From positions 992,001 to 1,056,000 of the forward strand of contig NZ_CP129966.1 of NCBI RefSeq assembly GCF_030503595.1: DNA of 64,000 bases, written 5' to 3'. Shown one piece after another: positions 52,728 through 61,984 of the stretch. A model generated the notes under the pieces. It was not told where the DNA came from and made no database searches. It worked only from the letters and a program-made list of their open reading frames with translations. Every line of letters starts with the position of its first letter. Position 1 is the first letter of the stretch. Origin of the DNA: Corynebacterium sp. P4-C1 (GTDB taxonomy: Bacteria; Actinomycetota; Actinomycetes; Mycobacteriales; Mycobacteriaceae). A program made the translations under genes and the position numbers.

Positions 52728-55540
52728 CGGCTGACCCGCTCCAGGATTTCCAGGACGTGCTCGTAATCCTTGCCGGTGGCGGCCGTCATACCGAGCTCGC
52801 AGGTGCGGTTGGAGGAGGCGTGGCACTGCGCGCCCAATTCCGCGACTTCCTCGGCTTCGCGCTTGGTTGCGGCCTCGGTGAGCTCCGGGTGGAGCATGCC
52901 TCGGTCGCCGGCATAGCCGCAGCAGTTCCACTCCGGCGGCACGTGCACCTCCTCGGCGGCGGCGGAAGCGACCTGGCTGAGAGCGTCGATAAGCGAAAGA
53001 TGCTTCGCGGAGCACGTCGGATGAAGCGTGATGGAGTCAACCTTGCTGTTCACGGTGAGCTTGTCCACCACCTCGTCGTTAACGAAGGCGACGGCGTCGA
53101 TGACGGTGATGCCGATGGTCTCGGCCATGTCTTGGAAACCGTGGGTGCAGCTGGTGGCGTCGACGATGACCGGCAAGCGCCCCCCGTCGGTGGCGGCGAT
53201 GAGCTCGTCGTTGACGCGGCGCTGCATGATGTCGTGGCCGGTGGCCATGCCCTTCGACGCCCACGGGGTGCCGCAGCACATGCCGTCGATCCCCTCCGGG
53301 ACAACAAGCGACAGCCCGGCGCGCTCAACCAGCTTCGCGAATGCAGCGGACGCGCCGATGCCGTCGCCCTGCGGGCCGAACATGGAGTTCACGCAGGCCG
53401 GAACGAAGACGCCGACCGGTTCTGCGGACGGGTCGCCGATACGGGTACCGAAGGTCTTGGCGCGCGACGCCCCGCCCCTGGTCAGCTCCGGGCGGTAGTC
53501 CGGCACGGTGTCGTCGCCGGCGAGTGCGCGGGCGACGCCCGTGACTTTCTGCACCAGGGAGGTGGGCATGTAGTAGGCACCGGTCAGCGCGGTGGAAGCC
53601 AACTTGTTTCCCGGGCCCCACGCCTTCGCCGCGGCGGCCCATCCAGCTGATTCGACGGCACCGGCCTGGCCGCGGCGCAGAGATTTGATGAACTTGCCGG
53701 TGTCGATTCCCACCGGACACGCCGTCACGCACATGGAGTCGACGGCACAGGTGTCGATGCCCTCGTACTGGTACTCGGCGTCGATGTGCTTGACCAGCTC
53801 AGTGTCGCCGTCCTTGAGCGCCTGGGCGCGGGCGCGGCGGACGACGATGCGCTGGCGCGGCGTCATCGTCAGGTCGCGCGACGGGCACACCGGCTCGCAG
53901 TAGCCGCACTCCACGCACGGGTCAATCTCGTCTTCCACCTGCGGGTTGAGCTTGAAATTCTTCATGTGCTCGCGCTCGTCGTCGGTGATGATCACGCCCG
54001 GGTTCATGACTCCGCGAGGGTCGGCGGCGCGCTTGATCTCCACCATGACGCCGTACAGCTCATCGCCGTACTGGCGGCGCACGTACGGCGCCATGACGCG
54101 TCCGGTGCCGTGCTCGGCCTTGAGGTTGCCGCCGGCACCGAGCACTAGGTCGACCATCGCTTCGTTGAAGCCGTCGTAGCGGCCTAGGTTCTCATCGCCC
54201 TCAAAGCGGTCGGTGATGAGGAAGTGGATGTTGCCGTCTTTGGCGTGGCCGAAGATGACGGCATCGTCGTAGGAGTATTCGTCGAAAAGCTGTTGCAGCC
54301 CGCCGCATGTGTCGGCCAAGTCGGCGACGGGGACGGCGATGTCCTCGAGCAGTGCCGTCGTGCCGGACGGGCGCGCTTCGGCGACTTGGGCGTAGAGGCC
54401 CTTGCGGAAGGCCCACGCCTTCGCAGCCTGCTTCGGATCCGTCGAGAACGCCGCGGGAGTTTCCAGGTCCAGTTCCTCGAGCAGTTTCGCCCCGGCGCGC
54501 TCGTATTCGCGCAGCTGCTCTTCCTCATCGGCGTGGTACTCGATCAGCAGCGCGGCCTGGGCATCGAGCTCGAAGCCGGTGATCTGCTCCGGCACGGAGT
54601 CGAAGCCGCGGCCCACCGCGATCGAGCGCGAGTCCATGAGCTCGAGCGTCGCCGCGTGGGAATCGAAGAGCGCCGGCAGGGAGCGCGTCGCCGCGTCGAT
54701 CGTGGGGTACACGGCGATGGTGGTGGTCTTCAGCTTCGGTACCTCGACGGTGCGCAGGACCGCCTCGGCGATGAACGCCAGCGTTCCCTCGGAAGCGACC
54801 AGCAGGTGCGTGAAAATGTCCAGCGGGGACTCGTAATCCAGAAAGGCGTTGAGGGAGTAGCCCATCGTGTTCTTCAGCGCGAAGTGCTGTTCGATCTTCT
54901 TCACGGATTCTGCGTTGCCGCGCACGCGGCGTTTCAGCTGCTCGAGTTTGTCCACGAGCTCCGGCTCTTCCCGCACGAACTGGGCCTCTGCGTCCGGGTG
55001 AGCGGTGTTGATGACGGTGCCCGACGGCAGCACGAAGGTCAGGGATTCGAGAGTGTTGTAGGTGTTGTACTGCGTGCCGCACGCCATGCCCGAGGAGTTG
55101 TTGGAGATCACGCCGCCCAGTGTCGCCGCACCTTCGGAGGCCGGGTCCGGCCCCAGCTTGCGGCCGTAGGGGGCCAGGTGTGCGTTGACCTGGCGCACCG
55201 TCGACCCCGGCTGCACACGCACACGCTTGCCTCCGTCCAGGACTTCGACGCCGCGGAAGTGCTTGCGCACGTCGACAAGCATGCCCCCGCCGCCGGCCTG
55301 CCCGGACAGCGACGTGCCGCCCGCACGCAGCACCACTGGGGCCCCAGAGGTGGCTGAGGCGCGGAAGGCGGCGGCCACGTCATCCGCGTTGCGGGCTTCC
55401 GCCACCACCTGCGGGGTGTAGAGGAAATGCGACGCGTCGTGCGCGTACTTGATGCGGTCGATCTGGCGGGTGGAAATCGTCTGGTCGGAACCTAATTCGC
55501 GGACTAGGTGCGCAGCTGGGGATGTGATTGTCGCAGTCAT
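52724..55540 (-). CDS. fused FAD-linked oxidase / Fe-S oxidoreductase (D-lactate dehydrogenase-like)
   Basis: This 938-aa protein joins a GlcD-type FAD domain and a GlcF-type Fe-S domain. The FAD_binding_4 region shows VVLRAGGTSLSGQAGGGGML and GGVISNNSSGMACGTQYNTY; FAD-oxidase_C follows to about 500. Two ferredoxin-like 4Fe-4S motifs are CVECGYCEPVCPSRD and CAVDSMCVTACPVG, and two CCG repeats are MCCGTPWASKG and NCCGYAGDRG. This architecture is typical of membrane-linked D-lactate or glycolate dehydrogenases feeding quinone; D-lactate is the commonest substrate. The product is full length. Confidence 0.9.
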   Translation of the reverse strand: MTATITSPAAHLVRELGSDQTISTRQIDRIKYAHDASHFLYTPQVVAEARNADDVAAAFRASATSGAPVVLRAGGTSLSGQAGGGGMLVDVRKHFRGVEVLDGGKRVRVQPGSTVRQVNAHLAPYGRKLGPDPASEGAATLGGVISNNSSGMACGTQYNTYNTLESLTFVLPSGTVINTAHPDAEAQFVREEPELVDKLEQLKRRVRGNAESVKKIEQHFALKNTMGYSLNAFLDYESPLDIFTHLLVASEGTLAFIAEAVLRTVEVPKLKTTTIAVYPTIDAATRSLPALFDSHAATLELMDSRSIAVGRGFDSVPEQITGFELDAQAALLIEYHADEEEQLREYERAGAKLLEELDLETPAAFSTDPKQAAKAWAFRKGLYAQVAEARPSGTTALLEDIAVPVADLADTCGGLQQLFDEYSYDDAVIFGHAKDGNIHFLITDRFEGDENLGRYDGFNEAMVDLVLGAGGNLKAEHGTGRVMAPYVRRQYGDELYGVMVEIKRAADPRGVMNPGVIITDDEREHMKNFKLNPQVEDEIDPCVECGYCEPVCPSRDLTMTPRQRIVVRRARAQALKDGDTELVKHIDAEYQYEGIDTCAVDSMCVTACPVGIDTGKFIKSLRRGQAGAVESAGWAAAAKAWGPGNKLASTALTGAYYMPTSLVQKVTGVARALAGDDTVPDYRPELTRGGASRAKTFGTRIGDPSAEPVGVFVPACVNSMFGPQGDGIGASAAFAKLVERAGLSLVVPEGIDGMCCGTPWASKGMATGHDIMQRRVNDELIAATDGGRLPVIVDATSCTHGFQDMAETIGITVIDAVAFVNDEVVDKLTVNSKVDSITLHPTCSAKHLSLIDALSQVASAAAEEVHVPPEWNCCGYAGDRGMLHPELTEAATKREAEEVAELGAQCHASSNRTCELGMTAATGKDYEHVLEILERVSR

Positions 55541-55626
55541 AACCTCATGCTATCCCCATGCCGGTCCCGAAATTTTTTCCGTCCTTCCCATTGACAGATT
55601 GTTGGGTTTATACAACACTCATTTGT

Positions 55627-55884
55627 GTGTCACCGAAGAAATTACCGAAGATCCCGATTCACAACCGGGTTCGCGTCCTGCGTGCGGAGCGCGACATGTC
55701 GCGCGCCCAACTCGCAGAACTCATCGACGTGAACCCGCAGACAATCGGCGCTCTCGAACGCGGCGACCACTCCCCTAGCCTCGACCTCGCATTCCGCATC
55801 TGCGAAATATTCGACCTCCCCGTCGAGGCCGTGTTCTCCCGCACCGAGTTCGCCCCAATGTCGAAGGAGCTGTACCCGAAATGA
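55627..55884 (+). CDS. XRE-family transcriptional regulator
   Basis: This 85-aa compact helix-turn-helix protein has HNRVRVLRAERDMSRAQLAE, then LIDVNPQTIGALERGDHSPS with the recognition helix, and AFRICEIFDLPVEAVF. GTG 55627 is chosen over the frame to 55558; it follows a TATACA-containing stretch and a TGTTG-N8-CAACA dyad near 55597 that may be its own operator. It overlaps the next gene by ATGA. It probably controls the membrane protein/ABC exporter operon it heads. Confidence 0.85.
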   Translation: MSPKKLPKIPIHNRVRVLRAERDMSRAQLAELIDVNPQTIGALERGDHSPSLDLAFRICEIFDLPVEAVFSRTEFAPMSKELYPK

Positions 55885-56327
55885 ACCGCTTAGACCGCAA
55901 CACACGGACAAAGACACTCATCGCCGTCTTCTTCATCTGCCTGCTCGCAATCATCGCGTGCACGACACTCCAGCTGCTGCTGGGGATTACCTGGATCTAC
56001 TTCGCGTCCATCGTTTTCGTGCTGGTCAGCATGGTCGCCTGGTCGCGGATCCGCGAGACGAACGGCCGCAAAGATACAGTGCCCGAGGATCAACTCGACG
56101 AGTACGAGCGCAGCGTTCTGGACACCTGGCGCAAACGGGCGCTGAAAGCGTTCTCTGTGCTCACCTGCTTCGGGGGCTTCGCCTTCCTGCTCGCGGGGAG
56201 CCTGCGGGACGCGTCCGACAGCACAGCGCTCATGGCCGCTGGCTATTTCATGTTGTTCACATTCCTCATCGTCCACCCGCTGCCCATGATCGGCTACGCC
56301 ATCACGTTCAACCGCAAGGAGGCCTGA
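55881..56327 (+). CDS. four-helix membrane protein, unknown function
   Basis: This 148-aa protein has two hydrophobic pairs: residues 12-56 (LIAVFFICLLAIIACTTLQL ... FASIVFVLVSMVAWSRI) and 88-142, separated by a charged cytoplasmic loop with EDQLDEYERSVLDTWRK. It resembles membrane partners found between small XRE regulators and NatAB exporters in Gram-positives, but no domain name is secure. It overlaps the regulator by ATGA and is two bases from the ATPase gene. Confidence 0.7.
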   Translation: MNRLDRNTRTKTLIAVFFICLLAIIACTTLQLLLGITWIYFASIVFVLVSMVAWSRIRETNGRKDTVPEDQLDEYERSVLDTWRKRALKAFSVLTCFGGFAFLLAGSLRDASDSTALMAAGYFMLFTFLIVHPLPMIGYAITFNRKEA

Positions 56328-56329
56328 AA

Positions 56330-57208
56330 ATGACCACTCTTGAAATTAGAGACCTGCACAAACGCTTCGGCGAAACACACGCTCTCGACGGCATGAGTTT
56401 CACCGTCGGCGACGGCGAGCTCTACGGCTTCGTCGGTTCGAACGGTGCCGGCAAGTCCACCACCATGCGCATCGCGCTCGGCGTGCTCGAGGCGGATTCC
56501 GGCGAGGTGCTCCTCAACGGCGCCCCGCTTGACGACGCCACGCGGCGCCGCATCGGCTACATGCCCGAAGAGCGCGGCCTGTACGGCAAAGAGAAGATCC
56601 TCGACCAGCTGGTCTTTTTGGCTCAGCTCCACGGTGTGGACAAGGCCGCCGCGAAGCAGCGCGGCACGGAACTGCTCGAAGAACTCAGCCTCGGCGAGCG
56701 TCTGAACGACAAACTCGACGACCTCTCTTTGGGCAACCAGCAGCGTGTCCAGCTCGCCGCCAGCCTCATCCACGACCCAGACATTCTCATCCTCGACGAG
56801 CCGTTCTCCGGCCTCGACCCCGTCGCAGTCGATGTCATGAGCACCATGCTCAGCGACCGCGCGGCCAACGGCGTTCCCGTGGTTTTCTCCTCCCACCAGC
56901 TCGACCTCGTCCAGCGTCTCTGCGACCGCGTCGGCATTGTCACCCGCGGCCGCATGGTCGCCGAAGGCACCGTCGACGAGCTGCGCAGCCAAGGCCCCGT
57001 CCGCTACAAGGTCGGCACCACCGCCCGCGGCTGGTACCCAGAAGGCACTGCGCTTATCGACGACGCCCCGAACCATGTCGTCCTCGAGACCACCTCCACC
57101 GGTGACGACCAGCGCATCCTGCACGCCGCCCTCACCGCAGGCGATGTCCACGAATTCTCCCGCGTTGTCCCCGACCTGACCGACCTGTTCAAGGAAGTTG
57201 TGAAGTAA
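56330..57208 (+). CDS. ABC transporter ATP-binding protein (NatA-like)
   Basis: The 292-aa ATPase has Walker A GSNGAGKSTTMRIALGV, a signature variant LSLGNQQRVQLAAS (LSLGN instead of LSGGQ), Walker B DILILDEPFSGLDPVA and the switch His in VFSSHQLDLV. The C-terminal 70 residues after VDELRSQGPVRYKVG form a regulatory extension common in NatA-type exporters. It overlaps the permease start by one base (TAATG). Together with the permease it forms a two-component exporter of ions, lipids or drugs; the substrate is unknown. Confidence 0.93.
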   Translation: MTTLEIRDLHKRFGETHALDGMSFTVGDGELYGFVGSNGAGKSTTMRIALGVLEADSGEVLLNGAPLDDATRRRIGYMPEERGLYGKEKILDQLVFLAQLHGVDKAAAKQRGTELLEELSLGERLNDKLDDLSLGNQQRVQLAASLIHDPDILILDEPFSGLDPVAVDVMSTMLSDRAANGVPVVFSSHQLDLVQRLCDRVGIVTRGRMVAEGTVDELRSQGPVRYKVGTTARGWYPEGTALIDDAPNHVVLETTSTGDDQRILHAALTAGDVHEFSRVVPDLTDLFKEVVK

Positions 57209-58413
57209 TGACCACCCACGACACGTACTCTCCCCTGCACACGATCACGACCACCGCGAAGCGGGAAATCCAGATCCTGTTCGCCAAGAAATCCGTGATC
57301 ATCACCCTCCTGATCATGCTGCTCGCCACTGTCGGCCTGATCGGTTTCGCGGCGTGGCAGAAAGACAAGGACGACTCCGGAGAGGCCGCCACGACCATCG
57401 CTGTCGTCGGAATGGACAATCGTGCGCTGGAGGGCACCACCTTCGAACCGCGCACGGCCACCGACCGCGCCGAAGCAGAGCAGCTCGTGCGCGACGGCGA
57501 GGTGGACACGGCCCTCGTCGTGGAAGGCGATACCTGGCAGGTCGTCAGCGACGGCTCCCCTAAACCCGAGGTTGTGGCCGACATCAACAGCATCGCTGAC
57601 GCTCACACTCAGGCCGCGGCGCTGGAGAAACTCGGGATTTCCCCTGAAAAATTCGCCGCGGCGAGCCCGAATGTCGAGGTGGTCCCGGTGGATATCGCGG
57701 ACCTCGATTCCGGCAAGAGTGAAGCCGAATCGGAGCAGGACTTCATCAAGCTGCTCACCGCGTTCATCCTGTTGATGGCCATCGTCTTCATGGTGGTCAC
57801 CTTCGCCGCCCAGGTGGGCAGCCGCGTGGCGGAGGAGAAGTCCTCCCGCGTCGTCGAGCTCATCCTCGCCACCGTGCGCCCACTCGACTTCCTCGCCAGA
57901 AAAATCCTGGGCAACCTGGTCTTCGGCTTCGTGTCCACAGCAGTCCTCATCGCCGCCGCGGCCATCGCCCTGAATGTCACCGGGCTGCTCGACGGCGTCG
58001 ACATCGCATGGTCGATCCTCCCCGTCATGCTCCTCGCGTACATCCTGGCCATGGTCTTCTTCGCCAGCCTGTACGCCGCCGCCGGGGCGATGGTGCAGCG
58101 CACCGAGGACCTGCAATCCACCCAGATGCCCGTTCTTCTGCTGATCATCGCCAGCGCGTACATCCCGGGCTTCGGCTGGATGAACACCGACGCCACCTGG
58201 ATGCAGGTGGCCAGCTGGGTTCCACCGGTGTCCATCTTCGCCGCTCCCCTTACCTACGCCGCCGGCAACTTCACGGCCCTCCAGCTGGCGGGATCGCTTG
58301 CCATCGCCACAGTCGCGACTCTCCTGACTATCTGGGTCACCGCCCGCATCTACCGCCGCTCGATCCTCAACAACGGCAAGACCACCAAGTGGTCGGAGGC
58401 GCTGCGGAGTTAG
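57208..58413 (+). CDS. ABC-2 type permease (NatB-like)
   Basis: This 401-aa ABC-2 permease has a first membrane helix at about 28-50, a large extracellular domain (55-180), and then five helices (FIKLLTAFILLMAIVFMVVT ... GSRVAEEKSSRVVELILATV, the conserved coupling motif, then LAYILAMVFFASLYAAAGAM). This layout matches NatB/YhaP-type exporters. It is translationally coupled to the ATPase and is the last gene of the XRE-membrane protein-ABC operon. The XPB gene follows 33 bases later with its own promoter. Confidence 0.9.
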   Translation: MTTHDTYSPLHTITTTAKREIQILFAKKSVIITLLIMLLATVGLIGFAAWQKDKDDSGEAATTIAVVGMDNRALEGTTFEPRTATDRAEAEQLVRDGEVDTALVVEGDTWQVVSDGSPKPEVVADINSIADAHTQAAALEKLGISPEKFAAASPNVEVVPVDIADLDSGKSEAESEQDFIKLLTAFILLMAIVFMVVTFAAQVGSRVAEEKSSRVVELILATVRPLDFLARKILGNLVFGFVSTAVLIAAAAIALNVTGLLDGVDIAWSILPVMLLAYILAMVFFASLYAAAGAMVQRTEDLQSTQMPVLLLIIASAYIPGFGWMNTDATWMQVASWVPPVSIFAAPLTYAAGNFTALQLAGSLAIATVATLLTIWVTARIYRRSILNNGKTTKWSEALRS

Positions 58414-58446
58414 GATTTCATGCCCTAAACAGGCATAATCGCCCCC

Positions 58447-60087
58447 ATGCCTTTAGGTGACGGTCCACTCATTGTTCAATCGGACAAGACTGTCCTCCTT
58501 GATGTCGCGCACCCGGACGCGGGGGCCGCTCGCGCGGCGCTCGCACCGTACGCGGAGCTCGAGCGCGCGCCGGAGCACGTGCACACGTACCGCATCACTC
58601 CCCTAGCGTTGTGGAATGCACGCGCCGCAGGATTCGATGCGGAGCAGGCCGTGGACGTGCTGGAGCGCTACTCCCGCTTCCCCGTTCCGCAGGCTCTGCT
58701 CATCGACGTTGCCGAGACGATGGCCCGCTACGGCCGCGTGCGCCTGCTCAAACACCCGGCGCACGGTCTCATCATCGAGGCGGACGACGCCGCTATCCTC
58801 ACCGAGATCTCCCGGCACAAGAAGATCGCGCCCATGCTTGGCGCACTTATCGATGACACCACCGCCCCCGTCCACCCCTCCGAACGCGGCCTCATCAAGC
58901 AGGAGTTGACCAAGCTCGGCTGGCCTGTGGACGACCGCGCCGGCTATGTCGACGGCGAGTCCCACCCAATCGCGCTCAACCACGACGGCTGGGAGCTACG
59001 CGATTATCAGCAGTACGCCACCGAGTCGTTCTGGGAGGGCGGTTCCGGCGTGGTGGTACTGCCCTGCGGCGCTGGCAAGACCATCGTCGGCGCAGCCTCC
59101 ATGGCGCAGGCGCAAACGACCACGCTGATCCTGGTCACCAACACCGTCGCTGGCCGGCAGTGGCGCGACGAACTCCTGCGCCGCACCACGCTGACGCCCG
59201 AAGAGATCGGCGAATACTCCGGCGAGCGCAAAGAGATCCGCCCCGTCACGATCGCCACCTACCAGGTGGTCACGCGCAAAACGAAGGGCGAGTACAAAGC
59301 TCTCGAGCTCTTCGACTCCCGCGACTGGGGTCTGATCATCTACGACGAAGTCCACCTGCTTCCCGCCCCCGTCTTCCGCATGGCCGCCGACCTCCAGTCG
59401 CGCCGCCGCCTGGGGCTCACCGCCACCCTCGTCCGCGAGGACGGCCGCGAAGAGGACGTCTTCTCGCTGATCGGCCCGAAACGCTACGACACACCGTGGA
59501 AAGAGCTCGAGATGGCCGGCTACATCGCCACTGCCGAATGCGTCGAGGTGCGCACCACGCTCACCGAAGACGAGCGCATGATGTATGCCACCGCGGAGAC
59601 CCGCGAGCGCTACCGCATCGCGGCGTGCAGCGAGGGGAAGCTGGCGATCGTCGATAAGCTGCTTGCCCAGCATAAAAAGCAGCAAACGTTGATCATCGGC
59701 GCTTTCATCGAGCAGCTCGAGGACATCGCCGCGCGCACTGGCGCCCCGCTTATCGACGGCAAAACCTCCACCAAGAAGCGCGAAACCACCTTCGACGCGT
59801 TCCGGAACGGTCAGATCCAGACTCTCATCGTGTCGAAGGTGGCGAATTTCTCCATCGACCTGCCGGAAGCCGCAGTGGGCATACAGGTCTCCGGGACATT
59901 CGGCTCGCGCCAGGAGGAGGCACAGCGCCTCGGGCGGTTGCTGCGCCCCAAGGCCGACGGTGCTGAAGCGCTGTTCTACACCGTTGTCGCACGCGACACT
60001 CTCGATGCCGAGTACGCGATGCACCGCCAGCGCTTCCTCGCCGAACAAGGCTACGCCTACCGGCTGGTAGACGCGGCGGACCTTTAA
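58447..60087 (+). CDS. DNA repair helicase XPB
   Basis: This 546-aa superfamily 2 3'-5' helicase is similar to archaeal and mycobacterial XPB (Rv0861c/Ercc3). It has an N-terminal DRD/Ssl2-like domain (1-175), Walker A LPCGAGKTIVGAASM, DEVH box LIIYDEVHLLPAPVF with the RED motif VREDGREEDV, and C-terminal motifs FSIDLPEAAVGIQVSGTFGS and EAQRLGRLLRPK. CATAAT ends seven bases before the ATG, so the mRNA is likely leaderless. Its usual partner gene lies at 50670, separated by unrelated genes. Confidence 0.95.
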   Translation: MPLGDGPLIVQSDKTVLLDVAHPDAGAARAALAPYAELERAPEHVHTYRITPLALWNARAAGFDAEQAVDVLERYSRFPVPQALLIDVAETMARYGRVRLLKHPAHGLIIEADDAAILTEISRHKKIAPMLGALIDDTTAPVHPSERGLIKQELTKLGWPVDDRAGYVDGESHPIALNHDGWELRDYQQYATESFWEGGSGVVVLPCGAGKTIVGAASMAQAQTTTLILVTNTVAGRQWRDELLRRTTLTPEEIGEYSGERKEIRPVTIATYQVVTRKTKGEYKALELFDSRDWGLIIYDEVHLLPAPVFRMAADLQSRRRLGLTATLVREDGREEDVFSLIGPKRYDTPWKELEMAGYIATAECVEVRTTLTEDERMMYATAETRERYRIAACSEGKLAIVDKLLAQHKKQQTLIIGAFIEQLEDIAARTGAPLIDGKTSTKKRETTFDAFRNGQIQTLIVSKVANFSIDLPEAAVGIQVSGTFGSRQEEAQRLGRLLRPKADGAEALFYTVVARDTLDAEYAMHRQRFLAEQGYAYRLVDAADL

Positions 60088-60098
60088 AATAGTTTGCT

Positions 60099-60746
60099 AT
60101 GAAGCGCTTTCATTTCGACGTCGACGAAGAATTCGCTAAGAAGCACAACGAGATGCTCCGCGATACACGCAAGGTGACGATCTCGGGCATCAGCCTGTTC
60201 GTCATCTGCGTGGTGGCCGCAGTGCTGTTGTGGACGCTGACGCCGGACAATTCAGCGTGGGGCTGGTTCGGGGTCATCGGCCTCGTACCGTTCGGCATCG
60301 TGATGCTCATTGTGGGCCTCATGGTGCCCCGTTCTGTCGGCGGCGCACAGGAGCTCTACGACCGTTACCCGCTCGCCCCCGCCGTGATCGCCGAAGTGAA
60401 CCCCCGCGACATGGTGCTGATGGCGCTCGTGAACACCAACGTCGACGAATCACTCACGCCGAGGTACGCGGCTGCGCTACGCACGGTCTCGAACATCCCC
60501 GGCATTGACGAGCCCACTGTTGGAACGAAGGTTCCGTCCCTCGCGGTCGGCGGGCGCCGCACCACACGCGACAAGGACCACTGGCAGGAAGTCACACCCA
60601 TGCCCATCGCGTGGGCGACGACAGACCAGGCCATCCTCAAGCGCGCACGCACCGAGATCCCCCAGGAACAGTGGCACATGCTCGACAAGTCACTCGCCAA
60701 GCTTGACGACGTCAAAGCCACCCCCATGAACCTGCTCGTCCTCTAA
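60099..60746 (+). CDS. DUF3239 family membrane protein
   Basis: This 215-aa protein has two adjacent membrane helices (about 29-50 and 57-76) near the N-terminus and a cytoplasmic domain (VVNPRDM-like segment AEVNPRDMVLMALVNTNVDE, RTVSNIPGIDEPTVGTKVPS, MPIAWATTDQAILKRARTEI). The family is nearly limited to Corynebacterium, with no known function. TAAAAT ends eight bases before the ATG. It lies 11 bases after XPB and is convergent with the TauE gene. Confidence 0.82.
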   Translation: MKRFHFDVDEEFAKKHNEMLRDTRKVTISGISLFVICVVAAVLLWTLTPDNSAWGWFGVIGLVPFGIVMLIVGLMVPRSVGGAQELYDRYPLAPAVIAEVNPRDMVLMALVNTNVDESLTPRYAAALRTVSNIPGIDEPTVGTKVPSLAVGGRRTTRDKDHWQEVTPMPIAWATTDQAILKRARTEIPQEQWHMLDKSLAKLDDVKATPMNLLVL

Positions 60747-60774
60747 CGCGCGGCGAACCCACTTGCCGTGACTG

Positions 60775-61569
60775 CTAAATGAACTGGCGGATCAGCGCGG
60801 TCACAGCCACGAAAACAATGAGCCCCTTCAGGAACTTATTGGACAGTTTCTTCGCGATGCGCGCACCAACAAGTCCTCCGATCAAGCTTCCTACGGCCAG
60901 CACCAGGACACCGATCCACAGCACCTCTGCCCCGAAGAACAGGAAGGCGATGAGGTAGACCAGTGCTGCGACAGAGTTGACAATCGCGGACAGGAAATTC
61001 TTAACCGGATTCACGGCCTTGAACGGGTGGCCGGTTCCTACACCCATGATGGCCATGTACAAAACGCCCTGAGCCGCAGTGAAGAAGCCTCCGTACATCG
61101 AAGCCAGCCCCATCGCCCCAACGAGGCCGGGCCGTCTGTAGGGCTCACCAATCACCCCGTCGCCTTGACCTTCAGTGACGACTTGGGATTTAGAGAACGC
61201 CTGAACAAAGCGCTGCTGGAAGATCACCAGGATCAACGCGACGACGATCAAGATCGGGATGACCCAATCCAGCGCGGACGACGGAGTAAACAGCAGCAGC
61301 AAAGAGCCGGCTGCCGCACCGATGACGGTCGCGGTGACCAGCGGCCCGAGGAACGGCAGTTCCCGCTTCGTCTCTTTGCGGAAGCCCCAGGCGGAACCGA
61401 AGGAACCGAACATCATACCGATGGTGTTGGTGCGCACCGCCACTCCGGGCGGAACACCCATCGCAAGAAGAACTGGGAGCGTGAGCAGCGAGCCGGATCC
61501 GACGGCTGAATTAATGATGCCGGCCATAATCCCCATGGCGAACAGCAAAACGCCAGAAAGAACAGTCAT
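60775..61569 (-). CDS. TauE/SafE-family permease
   Basis: This 264-aa TauE/SafE (sulfite/organosulfonate exporter-type) membrane protein has eight membrane segments in two repeats. The first repeat has GIMAGIINSAVGSGSLLTLPV with the G-x-G-x-G-S type loop, and the second GVLYMAIMGVGTGHPFKAVN with NFLSAIVNSVAALVYL. The substrate is not defined. The start is ATG 61569 or the TTG three bases before it. It lies just upstream of the 5S rRNA terminator. Confidence 0.9.
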   Translation of the reverse strand: MTVLSGVLLFAMGIMAGIINSAVGSGSLLTLPVLLAMGVPPGVAVRTNTIGMMFGSFGSAWGFRKETKRELPFLGPLVTATVIGAAAGSLLLLFTPSSALDWVIPILIVVALILVIFQQRFVQAFSKSQVVTEGQGDGVIGEPYRRPGLVGAMGLASMYGGFFTAAQGVLYMAIMGVGTGHPFKAVNPVKNFLSAIVNSVAALVYLIAFLFFGAEVLWIGVLVLAVGSLIGGLVGARIAKKLSNKFLKGLIVFVAVTALIRQFI

Positions 61570-61620
61570 CAAGTATCCAACTCCTCAAATCAAAAGCTCA
61601 ACCGCACGATGAAAAATAAA

Positions 61621-61662
61621 AAAGCGGTGCCCCTTGAGGATTCTATTCCTCGAGGGACACCG
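61621..61662 (-). terminator. terminator of the rRNA operon
   Basis: GCGGTGTCCCTCGAGG and CCTCAAGGGGCACCGC pair around an 8-base loop (near-perfect stem). On the minus strand TTTTTTATTTTTC follows. It is 19 bases past the 3' end of 5S rRNA. Confidence 0.92.
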
Positions 61663-61680
61663 CGTGAAATGAAGTTTTTG

Positions 61681-61797
61681 GTCGGCGGTAACTTACTCTC
61701 CCACACCCTCCCGGGTGCAGTACCATCAGCGCGGGTGGGCTTAGCTTCCGGGTTCGGAATGGGACCGGGCGTTTCCCCACCGCTATCAACCACCGAC
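61681..61797 (-). rRNA. rrf: 5S ribosomal RNA
   Basis: An approximately 117-nt 5S rRNA runs on the minus strand. It starts TCGGTGGTTGATAGCGGTGG, contains GGGAAACGCCCGGTCCCATT and CCGAACCCGGAAGCTAAGCC, and ends with ACCGCCGACC pairing to the 5' end. It follows 23S in the operon with a 188-base spacer that contains a GTTGTTGTT-rich stretch. Confidence 0.95.
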
Positions 61798-61984
61798 ACA
61801 CCTATTGGGGTGTCTGTCATGGTCGCAACATGGTGGTGTTGCGGGTGTATGTAGTTTTCTGGGTGTTGGCCACACACACGCAGGTGGTGTGTGGTGTGTC
61901 AGATACTGCATAGTGGACGCGGCATTTTTTGTTGTTGTTGTTTGTTGTTGTGTTCCCGACGATTATTTGTCGTGGTGGGTTCAA

